DNA from: Bradyrhizobium sp. | GTDB taxonomy: Bacteria; Pseudomonadota; Alphaproteobacteria; Rhizobiales; Xanthobacteraceae | Reading direction: 5' to 3' | Assembly (NCBI GenBank): GCA_013695565.1 | Contig: JACDAG010000891.1 | Location: 1 to 21,316, forward strand | Length of the DNA: 21,316 nt | Shown: positions 1 to 6,962 of the stretch, piece by piece | How the letters are laid out: the number at the start of each line of letters is the position of its first letter | Numbering within the stretch: position 1 is the first letter of the stretch | The notes under the pieces: generated by a model | Databases searched by the model: none | What the model was told of the DNA's origin: nothing | The model's input: only the letters and a program-made list of their open reading frames with translations | Translations under genes and position numbers: made by a program

Positions 1-217
1 GCATTACTCACGCCGCAGCGCGCGCGCCTTTCTGGAGGCGGCGAGGTCGGGCGGCGTCGAAATATCCGCGCTGGCGCTGCCGCAATGCTGTATTTCCGCC
101 ACCGTTGCCGCGGTCCTGCGCGATGCCGGCGCGACGCAGGTCACGGCGGCTGCTCAGGCCGACGAAAATGCCTTGTTCGAGGCATTGAGCCGTGCTTTGC
201 GGACCCGATTGGCATAA
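1..217 (+). CDS. hemD: Uroporphyrinogen-III synthase, C-terminal end (partial)
   Basis: This is the 3' end of a gene that begins before the window; the reading frame runs from base 2 to the TAA at 215-217, giving 71 residues. The product would close hydroxymethylbilane to uroporphyrinogen III in the cytoplasm, the last step common to heme, siroheme and cobalamin synthesis. The visible part matches the end of HemD proteins: an SRRSA segment near the start, then a 'CISATVAAVLRDAGA' stretch, then a final helix after 'ADENALFEAL'. HemD is poorly conserved, so the call also rests on context: the next genes are the mitofilin-like protein and hemY, the order usual in Rhizobiales. The mitofilin-like gene follows after 52 bp. 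Confidence 0.85.
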   Translation, partial: HYSRRSARAFLEAARSGGVEISALALPQCCISATVAAVLRDAGATQVTAAAQADENALFEALSRALRTRLA

Positions 218-269
218 GACGACCCGATTCTGCTAAGTTCTGGCACTCACTGTTAAGGGAACCGCTGCG

Positions 270-1487
270 ATGGTCGACGACAGGCCCGAAAACCAGGGAT
301 CACTGCCCGAATCGGAGCGGCCCAAGCGCGAGCCACCGACGATCGATCTCGAAGCGACCGAAGTGACCAGCGAGACCGCAAAGGCCAGTGAATCCGCGAC
401 GCCCGAAACCGCGGCAGCCGAAGCCGCGCCCGAGACGCCTGAGGCTGAGCCGGAGCCTCAACCGGTGCCGATATCAGCGCCGGTTTCGCCCTGGATCGTC
501 GCACCTGTCTCCGGTGCCGTGGCCGCCGCGCTCGTGATCGGCGTCGGCTGGATGCTGGGTTGGCCCGCCATTCAACCGGCCGCACCGCCTGCGCCGCAGC
601 TCAACGCCGCCGCGATCGACGATCTCACCGGGCGCATCGCGGGCCTGGAAACCAAAATCAGCAAACCTGCAGTACCGGTAGTCGACCCCGCTGCCCTGGC
701 GCGGATGGAGACGCTGGAAAAATCGCTCACCGCGCTGCGCGCTGAACTCGCAACCGCGCGCGCGCAGAACGAAAAACTTGTCTCCGCGATCTCTGAGGTG
801 AAATCAGCGCCGCGCGCCGACGGCACGCCGGCTCCGGATCTTTCCGGGATCAACGAACAGATCGCGAAGATCGAAGCCGCCGTTCGGGCGCAGGCCACCG
901 AGATCGCGCAGCAAGCCAGCAAGATCGCCGACGTCAAGCCGGCCGATCCGAAACCTGCCGACGATCTGCCGCTGCGCCGGGTCGTCGCGGCGGCGCTGCT
1001 CGATGTTCTCGTCCGGACCGGCGATCCCTATCCGGCAGCGCTCGCGGCGGCCAAGGCGGTCGCATCTAATGCGGATGCGTTGAAGCCGCTGGAAGCCTTC
1101 GCTGCGGCGGGCGTCCCGAACGCCGGCAAGCTCTCGAGCGAATTGCTGACGCTGGTGCCGAAACTGTCGCCTTCCGCGCCGCCGGATATATCCACGGCCG
1201 GTTCGGGCGTCGTCGAACGGTTGCAGGCGGGCGCTGCCAAACTGGTCAAGATCGAGCGCACCGACGCCTCGGGCAGCGATCGCGGTGCCGTGGTGGCGCG
1301 GATGACGGCAGCGGCACTGCGCAACGATTTCAATGAAGCCAGGCGCGAATTGAAGACGCTGGCGCCGGCCGATCGCACGGCGGCGCAAGCATGGCTCGAC
1401 AAGGCCGACGCGCGCGATGCGGCGCTGGCAGCCTCACGTCAATTCGCGACCGACGCCATGGCGGTACTCGCCAAACCGGCGCAATAG
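270..1487 (+). CDS. Mic60/mitofilin-family inner-membrane protein (COG4223)
   Basis: 405 residues. An acidic, proline- and alanine-rich cytoplasmic N-terminus (about 1-70) is followed by a single membrane segment (about 75-99, starting PWIVAPVSG). A long predicted coiled coil comes next (about 113-215), and then an alanine-rich helical C-terminal domain beginning near 'LPLRRVVAAALLDVL', where mitofilin homologues are best conserved. Alphaproteobacterial proteins of this type are homologues of mitochondrial Mic60, which shapes cristae; in bacteria they are linked to intracytoplasmic membranes and outer-membrane contacts. The start is supported by AAGGGA at 255-260, nine bases before the ATG. 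It lies between hemD and hemY, with hemY starting 8 bp after its stop, so cotranscription is likely. Family assignment is from architecture and position; the function in this organism is inferred. Confidence 0.82.
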   Translation: MVDDRPENQGSLPESERPKREPPTIDLEATEVTSETAKASESATPETAAAEAAPETPEAEPEPQPVPISAPVSPWIVAPVSGAVAAALVIGVGWMLGWPAIQPAAPPAPQLNAAAIDDLTGRIAGLETKISKPAVPVVDPAALARMETLEKSLTALRAELATARAQNEKLVSAISEVKSAPRADGTPAPDLSGINEQIAKIEAAVRAQATEIAQQASKIADVKPADPKPADDLPLRRVVAAALLDVLVRTGDPYPAALAAAKAVASNADALKPLEAFAAAGVPNAGKLSSELLTLVPKLSPSAPPDISTAGSGVVERLQAGAAKLVKIERTDASGSDRGAVVARMTAAALRNDFNEARRELKTLAPADRTAAQAWLDKADARDAALAASRQFATDAMAVLAKPAQ

Positions 1488-1495
1488 GGAATTCG

Positions 1496-3253
1496 ATGAT
1501 CCGGATCATTCTGTTTCTGATTTTGATCGCGCTGGGTGCTGCCGGCGCGTCGTGGGTAGCCGAACAGCCCGGCGACGTCGTGCTGGTGTCGGGCAATCTG
1601 AAGATCTCGACCACGCTGCCGAGGTTCGTGCTCGGGATCGGCATCGTTGTCGTCGCGGCCGTCATGCTGTGGGCGATCCTGCGCGGCCTGTGGCGCACGC
1701 CGGCACGCGTCCGGCGCAATCGGCGCGAGAAGCGCCACGCTCGCGGCCGTCACGCGATCACGCAAGGCTTGCTCGCGATCGGACACGGCGATGCCACCGC
1801 CGCCCGTGGCCATGCCGACGTCGCGCGGCGGCACGCGGCGCAGGATCCGCTGGCGCTGCTGCTGGAAGCGCAATCGGCGCAGCTCGATGGCAACCAGGCC
1901 GGCGCGCAACGCGCCTTCCGCGCCATGGCCGAGCGTGAGGATACCAGGCTGCTTGGCCTGCGCGGCCTGTTCATCGAGGCGCAGCGCGCCGATGATCCCG
2001 TCGCCGCCGTGATGGTCGCGGAAGAAGCGCTGAAAGTTTCGCCGTCATCGTCATGGGCGTCGCATGCCGTGCTCGGGTTCTGCTGCGCCAAGGGCGACTG
2101 GAACGGTGCGCTCGGTATTCTCGACAACAACCAGTCGTCCGGGCTGATCGACAAGGCGACCTATCGCCGGCAGCGCGGCGTGCTGCTGACGGCGCGGGCG
2201 CTGGAACTGGAGAAGGTCGATCGCGATCTGGCGCGCGAGAGCGCGATGGAAGCAATCAAGCTGGCGCCGACTTTAGTGCCGGCGGCGGTACTCGCCAGCA
2301 AGTTCGAAAGCGAGGCGCATCAGGTGCGGCGTTCGATGCGCATTGTCGAAACCGCGTGGCTGGCGCAGCCGCATCCGGATCTGGCGGATGCCTATGCGCA
2401 TGTGAAGCTCGGCGATGCCGCGCGCCAGCGGCTGGTGCGGGTCGAGACGCTGGCGGCGAAAGCGCCCGGCCATATCGAGGGCGCGCTCGCGATTGCGCGC
2501 GCCGCGATCGACGCGTCGGAATTCACCAAGGCGCGCGAAGCGTTGGCGCCGTTCGTCGCCGCACCGACGCAGCGGGTCGCGCTGCTGATGGCGGAGATCG
2601 AGCGCACCGAACATGGCGACAGCGGCCGCGCCCGGGCGTGGACCTTGCGCGCCGTGCGCGCGCTGCATGATCCGGCCTGGACCGCGGATGGTTATGTCAG
2701 CGACCGCTGGCGGCCGGTTTCGCCCGTCACGGGCCGCCTCGACGCCTTCCAATGGCAGACCCCGGTCGCAGCCTTGCCGTCCGACAGGAGGGACACCATC
2801 GAAGCCTCGCCATTCGAAGAGGCGATGCTGGCGACGCCGCGCCGCACGGTCGTGCTCGAGCCGCCGGTTCCCGCCCCGACTCCGGCTCCGGCCACGACCC
2901 CGGTTGAAGCCGAAGCGGTTGAACCTGCCGCTGCGGCAGCCCCTACTGCCGCCCAAGACAACGCGCCGCCCGCCGCCGAGGTCGAACCGGAACCGGTCCC
3001 CGCGGCCGAGCCAGCGCCGCCACCGGCCCAGCCGGCGCCCGTCGCAGCACCACCCTTGTTCCGCAGCCGCCAGGACATTCCAAAGGCGGTTCCGACGCCG
3101 ATTCCGGCCGTGATTCCCATCGTTCGGGCGCCGGATGACCCCGGAATCGACGATGACGGCCCGCCGGACGAATTCGCCCAGCAAATCGGCCCCCCGCCTA
3201 AGGCCCAGGCCGGCGGCTGGCGCGGATTTTTGTCGCGCTGGGGCGGGGAATAG
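1496..3253 (+). CDS. hemY: HemY-family tetratricopeptide membrane protein
   Basis: 585 residues. HemY is an inner-membrane protein of the hem operon in proteobacteria; it has helical TPR-like repeats and is thought to act late in protoheme synthesis, but it is not the Bacillus protoporphyrinogen oxidase of the same name. Two membrane segments are visible (about 1-21 and 43-64), followed by the basic 'RRNRREKRHARGRHA' stretch and repeated alanine-rich helical pairs to about residue 400. The C-terminus has an unusual Pro/Ala/Glu-rich tail (about 451-519) ending in a short conserved-looking 'GWRGFLSRWGG' segment. A frame extends upstream to 1391, but the ATG at 1496 is preferred. It starts the first membrane helix, has AGGGA at 1486-1490, and follows the upstream stop by 8 bp. 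Confidence 0.87.
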   Translation: MIRIILFLILIALGAAGASWVAEQPGDVVLVSGNLKISTTLPRFVLGIGIVVVAAVMLWAILRGLWRTPARVRRNRREKRHARGRHAITQGLLAIGHGDATAARGHADVARRHAAQDPLALLLEAQSAQLDGNQAGAQRAFRAMAEREDTRLLGLRGLFIEAQRADDPVAAVMVAEEALKVSPSSSWASHAVLGFCCAKGDWNGALGILDNNQSSGLIDKATYRRQRGVLLTARALELEKVDRDLARESAMEAIKLAPTLVPAAVLASKFESEAHQVRRSMRIVETAWLAQPHPDLADAYAHVKLGDAARQRLVRVETLAAKAPGHIEGALAIARAAIDASEFTKAREALAPFVAAPTQRVALLMAEIERTEHGDSGRARAWTLRAVRALHDPAWTADGYVSDRWRPVSPVTGRLDAFQWQTPVAALPSDRRDTIEASPFEEAMLATPRRTVVLEPPVPAPTPAPATTPVEAEAVEPAAAAAPTAAQDNAPPAAEVEPEPVPAAEPAPPPAQPAPVAAPPLFRSRQDIPKAVPTPIPAVIPIVRAPDDPGIDDDGPPDEFAQQIGPPPKAQAGGWRGFLSRWGGE

Positions 3254-3276
3254 CTTCGCGGGGATCAGCGTTTTTC

Positions 3277-3304
3277 TTGCCAAGGCCGGCGCTGCCCGAT
3301 ATCA
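3277..3304 (+). promoter_or_regulatory. Possible promoter for tRNA-Thr
   Basis: TTGCCA (3277-3282) and ATATCA (3299-3304) are separated by 16 bp and lie about 45 bp before the tRNA-Thr gene. Both hexamers match a housekeeping sigma factor only moderately. Transcription could also come through from hemY, because no convincing terminator follows that gene. Confidence 0.3.
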
Positions 3305-3349
3305 GGTGGCACGCGTTGTCAGGCAAGCGCCGAACGCTGCGTCTGGTCC

Positions 3350-3425
3350 GCCGCAATAGCTCAGTTGGTAGAGCACGTCATTCGTAATGACGGGGTCACA
3401 GGTTCGAGTCCTGTTTGCGGCACCA
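3350..3425 (+). tRNA. tRNA-Thr (anticodon CGT)
   Basis: The 76 bases fold into a complete cloverleaf. The acceptor GCCGCAA pairs with TTGCGGC, the D arm is GCTC/GAGC, and the anticodon stem CGTCA/TGACG encloses loop TTCGTAA. The T arm is ACAGG/CCTGT around TTCGAGT, and CCA is encoded at 3423-3425. Anticodon CGT reads the threonine codon ACG. Confidence 0.97.
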
Positions 3426-3466
3426 GTTTCTCCCGATCGTGCACTCGCGCTGGAGCGCAATTTCCG

Positions 3467-3787
3467 TCACGGCGGCGAAGGCTTCCGCCGCCGGTGAATG
3501 ACGGGTTCGTTTTTCAACGGTGCGCATGAGCTTTGTTCGGCTTCTTCCCGCGTCGATTCCGCGCTGGTCCAGACCTGCTGGACGCCGGTGAAGAACAAAT
3601 AGCTGCAGTGCTTCTTGTAAAACGGCACCGGATAGGCGTCGCTGAGCCGTGCGGTTTCGATCCTGGATCCGACCAGGACGCCGCGATTGAGTGCGTAGCC
3701 AGCGGCGACGATCACCGTTAGGCCGAGCAGGGCCCAGCGAATTGATGGCCATCGCGCCAATGGTCCGATCGCGTTTCCCGGGCTCAT
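3467..3787 (-). CDS. Small single-pass membrane protein, unknown
   Basis: 106 residues, no recognised family. One membrane segment (about 16-36, within 'RWALLGLTVIVAAGYAL') anchors a short polar domain containing two cysteines (C61, C88) and a basic, proline-rich end. The frame continues upstream to 3868, but the ATG at 3787 is chosen for two reasons. It lies 2 bp after the stop of the upstream gene, and GGAAGA, inside that gene's last codons, is placed as its ribosome binding site. That arrangement implies translational coupling and a joint function with the secreted six-cysteine protein at 3790-4458. With N-in topology the two cysteines would lie in the periplasm and could form a disulfide; this is inference. 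Confidence 0.65.
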   Translation of the reverse strand: MSPGNAIGPLARWPSIRWALLGLTVIVAAGYALNRGVLVGSRIETARLSDAYPVPFYKKHCSYLFFTGVQQVWTSAESTREEAEQSSCAPLKNEPVIHRRRKPSPP

Positions 3788-3789
3788 GA

Positions 3790-4458
3790 TTATTCTTCCA
3801 TGCACTGAAGAATGAAGGCGGTGCGATCGCGGGGCAGAATGCCCTGAACGATGGCCAGTTGTCGGCATTTGAGCTGTTCGATGTGCGCGGCGAGCACCTT
3901 GGTGCGCTGCTCTTCAGCGGTGCGATCGGCTACCCTGATCGTCCTCACCTTGATGGGTGAGCCATCCGATTCAAATTGGAAATCATACTTCTTCCCGCTT
4001 GCGGCGGTGGCGGTGCAAGCGACGCTCGACACCTTCTGCTGTGCAAAATTTCCGATCTGCTTGCAAGCGCCAGCCGCGGGCTCGACGGTCGGTAGCGGCA
4101 GCCCATCGACCTTGGGTCTGTCCTTGGACTTCACCAGCATCCGGTCGATCGACAGCTCATACTGATTGTCCTGCTCGCGCTTGCTGTTCTCGCCCGAAAA
4201 CGTGACGATGTGACTGGCATCGTCAGGATCGTTCAGGGGGACGGTGAATCCGGATCGCCCTCCGGGACTGTGTGAAAAAGCGATCGAGGTGCAGACGAAG
4301 TCGCGTTCCGCAATCTTCAGCGTGCCGCACTTGCCGGTCATCGACGCGAACATGTCGATCTCGGGTTCATATCGTTCGACCTCGCCCGCAGCGAAGACGA
4401 TGGAAGTAACTGACAAAGATATGAACGCAGCGGCGATCGCTCGCCAGAAGATACGCAT
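3790..4458 (-). CDS. Secreted six-cysteine protein, unknown
   Basis: 222 residues, not assigned to a family. The N-terminus is a typical Sec signal peptide (about 1-23, cleavage after VFA). The mature part has six cysteines (C44, C56, C132, C148, C198, C219), an even number compatible with three disulfides in the periplasm. The middle looks beta-rich and the last 45 residues look helical. A TTG seven codons upstream is in frame, but the ATG at 4458 starts directly at the signal peptide and is preferred; its Shine-Dalgarno sequence is weak. It is the first gene of a two-gene unit with the membrane protein at 3467-3787 and is transcribed divergently from the repeat protein at 4696. No catalytic motif is visible. 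Confidence 0.72.
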   Translation of the reverse strand: MRIFWRAIAAAFISLSVTSIVFAAGEVERYEPEIDMFASMTGKCGTLKIAERDFVCTSIAFSHSPGGRSGFTVPLNDPDDASHIVTFSGENSKREQDNQYELSIDRMLVKSKDRPKVDGLPLPTVEPAAGACKQIGNFAQQKVSSVACTATAASGKKYDFQFESDGSPIKVRTIRVADRTAEEQRTKVLAAHIEQLKCRQLAIVQGILPRDRTAFILQCMEE

Positions 4459-4626
4459 ACAGAAGTGCCCCAAGCCCAATCAAAGCTTAGACGCTGCGGC
4501 TGGGAAGATAAAGCCGCGGTGGGCGCTGCGCCGACGCGCCTCCCTGACGACCGCCAAGGATCGGGTCTGACGCGGCACCGCGGGCGCCGCTTGATCGGCG
4601 ATGCCCGATCCAACCAAACAGGCGTG

Positions 4627-4642
4627 TGTGACTCATCTCACA
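4627..4642. promoter_or_regulatory. CRP-like palindromic operator, TGTGA-N6-TCACA
   Basis: The bases TGTGACTCATCTCACA form a perfect match to the two half-sites bound by CRP-family regulators (TGTGA and TCACA, six bases apart). The site is centred 61 bp before the ATG at 4696. If TAGTTT at 4664-4669 is the -10 element, the centre falls at -41.5, the usual class II activator position. CATAAC (4641-4646) is an alternative -10 that would overlap the operator and fit repression. The site lies in the divergent region, so the minus-strand gene at 4458 could also respond. Confidence 0.6.
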
Positions 4643-4695
4643 TAACGATCCGCCGGTCTCGCCTAGTTTCCGGCCATCAACACGGGAGACGCAAC

Positions 4696-5178
4696 ATGCG
4701 CAAACTCATTCTGATCGCCGGTTTCGTTTTGGCATCCGCAACCGCGCACGGAGCGGATAGCCGAAGCCTCTCGCTCGCTGGCAGCGATAGCCAGACGACC
4801 GCCGCACCTGCCAAGACCAATGTACCGCCGCAAATTGCCGAAGCGGCCGAACCGCCGAAGGCCGAAGCCCCGCGCGCCGCTGACGTCCCAAAGGCCGAGG
4901 CTCCGCGATATGTCGAGCGGCCGGCGATCGTCGAAACCAAGCCCGAACGCTACCGGGACGAACCGCGCTACAAGGAAGAGCCGCGATACAAGGACGAACC
5001 ACGGTATAAGGAAGAGCCGCGATATCGGGATGAACCGAAATACAAGGACGAACCCCGTTACACGGACTCGCGCCGGCCATATGACGATGGTCCGCGGTAC
5101 GACAGGCCCCGCAGCAAGCGCTACTGGACCGAACGGCGCATCATCAACGCGCTGCATCGGCGCGGCATCTACTGGTAA
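4696..5178 (+). CDS. Secreted protein with (R/K)Y(R/K)(D/E)EP hexapeptide repeats
   Basis: 160 residues; no family recognised. A Sec signal peptide (about 1-20, ending near ATAHGA) leads into an Ala/Pro/Lys/Glu-rich low-complexity segment. Six back-to-back hexapeptides follow (residues 85-120) of pattern Arg/Lys-Tyr-Arg/Lys-Asp/Glu-Glu-Pro. The C-terminus is basic and aromatic, ending in 'RGIYW'. A charged, tyrosine-rich repeat of this kind suggests an extended periplasmic or surface segment that could contact peptidoglycan, polysaccharide or nucleic acid; this is inference only. The ATG at 4696 has GGGAG at 4684-4688 and starts the signal peptide, so the upstream in-frame extension is rejected. 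A CRP-like palindrome lies upstream and a strong hairpin follows the stop. Confidence 0.72.
   Translation: MRKLILIAGFVLASATAHGADSRSLSLAGSDSQTTAAPAKTNVPPQIAEAAEPPKAEAPRAADVPKAEAPRYVERPAIVETKPERYRDEPRYKEEPRYKDEPRYKEEPRYRDEPKYKDEPRYTDSRRPYDDGPRYDRPRSKRYWTERRIINALHRRGIYW
4948..5055 (+). repeat. Six tandem 18-bp coding repeats
   Basis: Six contiguous 18-bp units, in frame, encode RYRDEP, RYKEEP, RYKDEP, RYKEEP, RYRDEP and KYKDEP. The units differ mostly at third codon positions (CGC/CGA/CGG, TAC/TAT, CCG/CCA/CCC). The array is therefore not a fresh duplication, and the peptide rather than the DNA appears to be conserved. Confidence 0.9.
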
Positions 5179-5192
5179 TTCCGCAAAAGCAA

Positions 5193-5224
5193 AACGCGCC
5201 CCTGGATCGATCCGGGGGCGCGTT
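5193..5224. terminator. Bidirectional hairpin terminator
   Basis: A perfect 10-bp stem, AACGCGCCCC (5193-5202) with GGGGCGCGTT (5215-5224), encloses a loop with its own palindrome, GGATCGATCC. On the minus strand the stem is followed by GCGTTTTGCTTTT, a good Rho-independent end for the deacetylase gene. On the plus strand it lies 15 bp after the repeat-protein stop and is followed only by TTGCTGTTT. Confidence 0.8.
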
Positions 5225-5267
5225 GCTGTTTGTGGCGTGCCTGCGTTGGCGTCGCCGCCGCTATCGC

Positions 5268-6290
5268 TTAATCCTGAGCCGTCTGCACCACGCTGCTGAT
5301 CGGACGGCTCGCGACGGTCGGGACCTTGAGGTCCTTGACCAGCATCGCATCGTACTCGGCCATGGTTTCGAGTTGCACCTTGGCTTTCATCAGCACGACC
5401 TTGTAGCCGCCGGCCTTGAGGCGGCGAAGCAGCGTCGGCAACGCCGTCGCGGTGTGCTTCTGCAGATCGTGCAGCAGGATGACGCCCTTGCCCTGCTTGT
5501 CGAGCTTGGTCATGACGTTCGAGATGACCTGGTCGGGGCCGGAGGATTTGAAGTCGTTGGAATCGACGTCGACCGAGAACATCGAGATGTTTCGCGTGCC
5601 GAGATAGGTCAGCGCGGGTTGGGTGTGTCCGAGTCCGGGGAAGCGGAAGAACGGCGCGGGAGCAGCGCCGATCGCCATCCTCACGGCGCTGAAGCCCTTC
5701 TCGATCTCTTCCTTGACCTGCGCCTCCGTCATCTTCTTGCCGTCGAGATGCGCGTGCGACCAGGTGTGCGAGCCGACAGTGTGGCCGGCTACGAAAACCT
5801 GGCGGAGGATTTCCGGGTGATAGGTGGTGTGCTTGCCGACCGGGAAGAACACCGCCTTGACGCATTCGTCCGCCAGCGCCTTCAGCACCGCAGGCGTGGT
5901 CGGCCACGGACCGTCATCGAAGGTCAGCACGACCTCCTTCTCGGTCAGGAAATCGAATTGCTTGTATTGCAGGAAGCCGAAGCCCGGCCCGCCCGTCGTG
6001 TCGATGATCACGGTACGGCTGACGCCGAGCGCATCGGGATTGGCGCAAACGGCTTTTGCGGCCACAGGCACCGGCGGTGCTGGCGGCGTGGCCGGCTTCG
6101 ACAGCGAAGCCGTTACCTCGACGTCGTCCTTCGGCTTGACGGCCGCGGCCGGCAACGGCTCGGCCTTGCGGGCGGCGACGGTTTGAGGTGCCGCTGCATC
6201 GGCACGCGGCGAGGAAGTCCAGAACCAAACACCGGCGATTACAACCGCCGAAACAACACTGGCCAGCATCAGGCCGAACGCATTACGCAT
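5268..6290 (-). CDS. Polysaccharide deacetylase (NodB homology domain), membrane-anchored
   Basis: 340 residues. It belongs to carbohydrate esterase family 4, metal-dependent deacetylases acting on N-acetylated sugars in peptidoglycan, chitin oligomers or exopolysaccharide. A signal-anchor (about 5-25) and an Ala/Pro linker (to about 80) precede the NodB domain. All five family motifs are visible: TFDDG (123-127), the metal-binding HTxSH (H175, H179), RFPG (R216), the DVDSNDF segment (241-247) and LLHD (272-275). The ATG at 6290 is preferred over an in-frame GTG at 6305 because GGAAAG lies seven bases before it. The substrate cannot be read from sequence; the N-terminal anchor indicates action in the periplasm. 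The gene ends at a bidirectional terminator. Confidence 0.9.
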   Translation of the reverse strand: MRNAFGLMLASVVSAVVIAGVWFWTSSPRADAAAPQTVAARKAEPLPAAAVKPKDDVEVTASLSKPATPPAPPVPVAAKAVCANPDALGVSRTVIIDTTGGPGFGFLQYKQFDFLTEKEVVLTFDDGPWPTTPAVLKALADECVKAVFFPVGKHTTYHPEILRQVFVAGHTVGSHTWSHAHLDGKKMTEAQVKEEIEKGFSAVRMAIGAAPAPFFRFPGLGHTQPALTYLGTRNISMFSVDVDSNDFKSSGPDQVISNVMTKLDKQGKGVILLHDLQKHTATALPTLLRRLKAGGYKVVLMKAKVQLETMAEYDAMLVKDLKVPTVASRPISSVVQTAQD

Positions 6291-6407
6291 CGCTACACTT
6301 TCCACTCAACAGGGCACACACACGCAACGGGCCATTAATGCGAACAAGGTCTTAACGCCGCCCCAACACGGCGCCGTTCGGTCAGGAAAATTAGGGCCTT
6401 ATCTCTG

Positions 6408-6423
6408 TGTGAGGAACATCACA
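6408..6423. promoter_or_regulatory. CRP-like palindromic operator, TGTGA-N6-TCACA
   Basis: TGTGAGGAACATCACA is a second perfect TGTGA-N6-TCACA palindrome, extended by one more matching pair (C...G two bases further out). It lies 77 bp before the ATG at 6500. A possible -10 (TTATCT, 6399-6404) just upstream would place the operator over the transcription start and suggest repression; if transcription starts nearer 6457 it would suit activation. The sequence does not decide between these. Confidence 0.6.
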
Positions 6424-6499
6424 GTCGGATCGGCGGGTCCGGTGCATGGTCGGTCATCAACAACGGGCCCCGCGGACGCGGCGCCAATGGGAGCCGAAA

Positions 6500-6778
6500 A
6501 TGACCGCTTTCTTCATGAACACCGTTCGCAACGTCAGTGTCGTGCTGGCCGTTGCCGCTTCGCTTTCCGCTGTTACTTCGACCGCGAGCTACGCCTTCAG
6601 CGAAGACGCCCGCTCGCAGTGCACCGGCGATGCTTTCCGCCTCTGCAGCTCCGAAATCCCGAACATTCCGAAGATCACCGCCTGCATGGTCAAGAATCGC
6701 TCCAGCCTGTCCACCGGTTGCCGCACCGTGATGGACCGCGATTTCGCCGCGCAGAAGTCCAAGGTCGCCGCGCAGTAA
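6500..6778 (+). CDS. Small secreted four-cysteine protein (cysteine-rich repeat type)
   Basis: 92 residues. A Sec signal peptide (about 1-32, cleavage after ASYA) precedes a short mature domain with four cysteines spaced C-x7-C-x12-C-x11-C. The motif order 'QCTGDAFRLC ... ITACMVKN ... LSTGC' resembles one unit of the cysteine-rich repeat of Golgi apparatus protein 1 (PF00839), which also occurs singly in small rhizobial secreted proteins. Two intramolecular disulfides in the periplasm are likely. The start has GGGAG at 6489-6493; an ATG five codons further in is less likely. A CRP-like palindrome lies upstream and a strong terminator follows. The next gene encodes a paralogue. Function unknown. 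Confidence 0.78.
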   Translation: MTAFFMNTVRNVSVVLAVAASLSAVTSTASYAFSEDARSQCTGDAFRLCSSEIPNIPKITACMVKNRSSLSTGCRTVMDRDFAAQKSKVAAQ

Positions 6779-6811
6779 TCTGCAGGCAATCTGAAAGGCT
6801 TTCGGCTCTCC

Positions 6812-6848
6812 AAGAAACGCTTGCGTCGATGCGACGCAGGCGTTTCTT
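6812..6848. terminator. Strong hairpin terminator
   Basis: A 17-bp stem, AAGAAACGCTTGCGTCG against CGACGCAGGCGTTTCTT, has a 3-base loop (ATG) and a single G-T mismatch. TTCATTTCT follows on the plus strand. It begins 34 bp after the stop of the gene at 6500-6778 and should separate it from the paralogue downstream. Confidence 0.82.
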
Positions 6849-6962
6849 CATTTCTGAGGCGCCGTTTTTCCGCGCCAAACCGTTTCTATCCCGGCTGGCT
6901 TTCGCCCGAAAACGCGATAGAAGGCGTGGACCCGCGTTTATTGCTGTGTGAAGGCAAATAAG

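Noticed and set aside
3254..3281. Rho-independent terminator after hemY (CGC...GCG followed by TTTTT)
   Set aside because: There is a T-run at 3271-3275, but the best stem before it is only about three base pairs.
2273..3283. 336-residue minus-strand frame opposite hemY
   Set aside because: Composition is Arg/Gly-rich without motifs, and it covers the Pro/Ala tail of hemY in antisense.
4948..5055. Short regular repeats that might be a CRISPR array
   Set aside because: Units are contiguous with no spacers, in frame with a signal-peptide gene, and vary synonymously.
4663..5907. 414-residue minus-strand frame across the repeat protein and the deacetylase
   Set aside because: It runs through a terminator hairpin and two well-supported genes, overlapping the deacetylase in another frame. 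Its residues show no family pattern.
6947..6962. Third CRP-like site before the second four-cysteine gene (TGTGTGAAGG...)
   Set aside because: Only the left half-site TGTGA is present; six bases later the sequence is ATAAG, not TCACA, and it overlaps the ribosome binding region.
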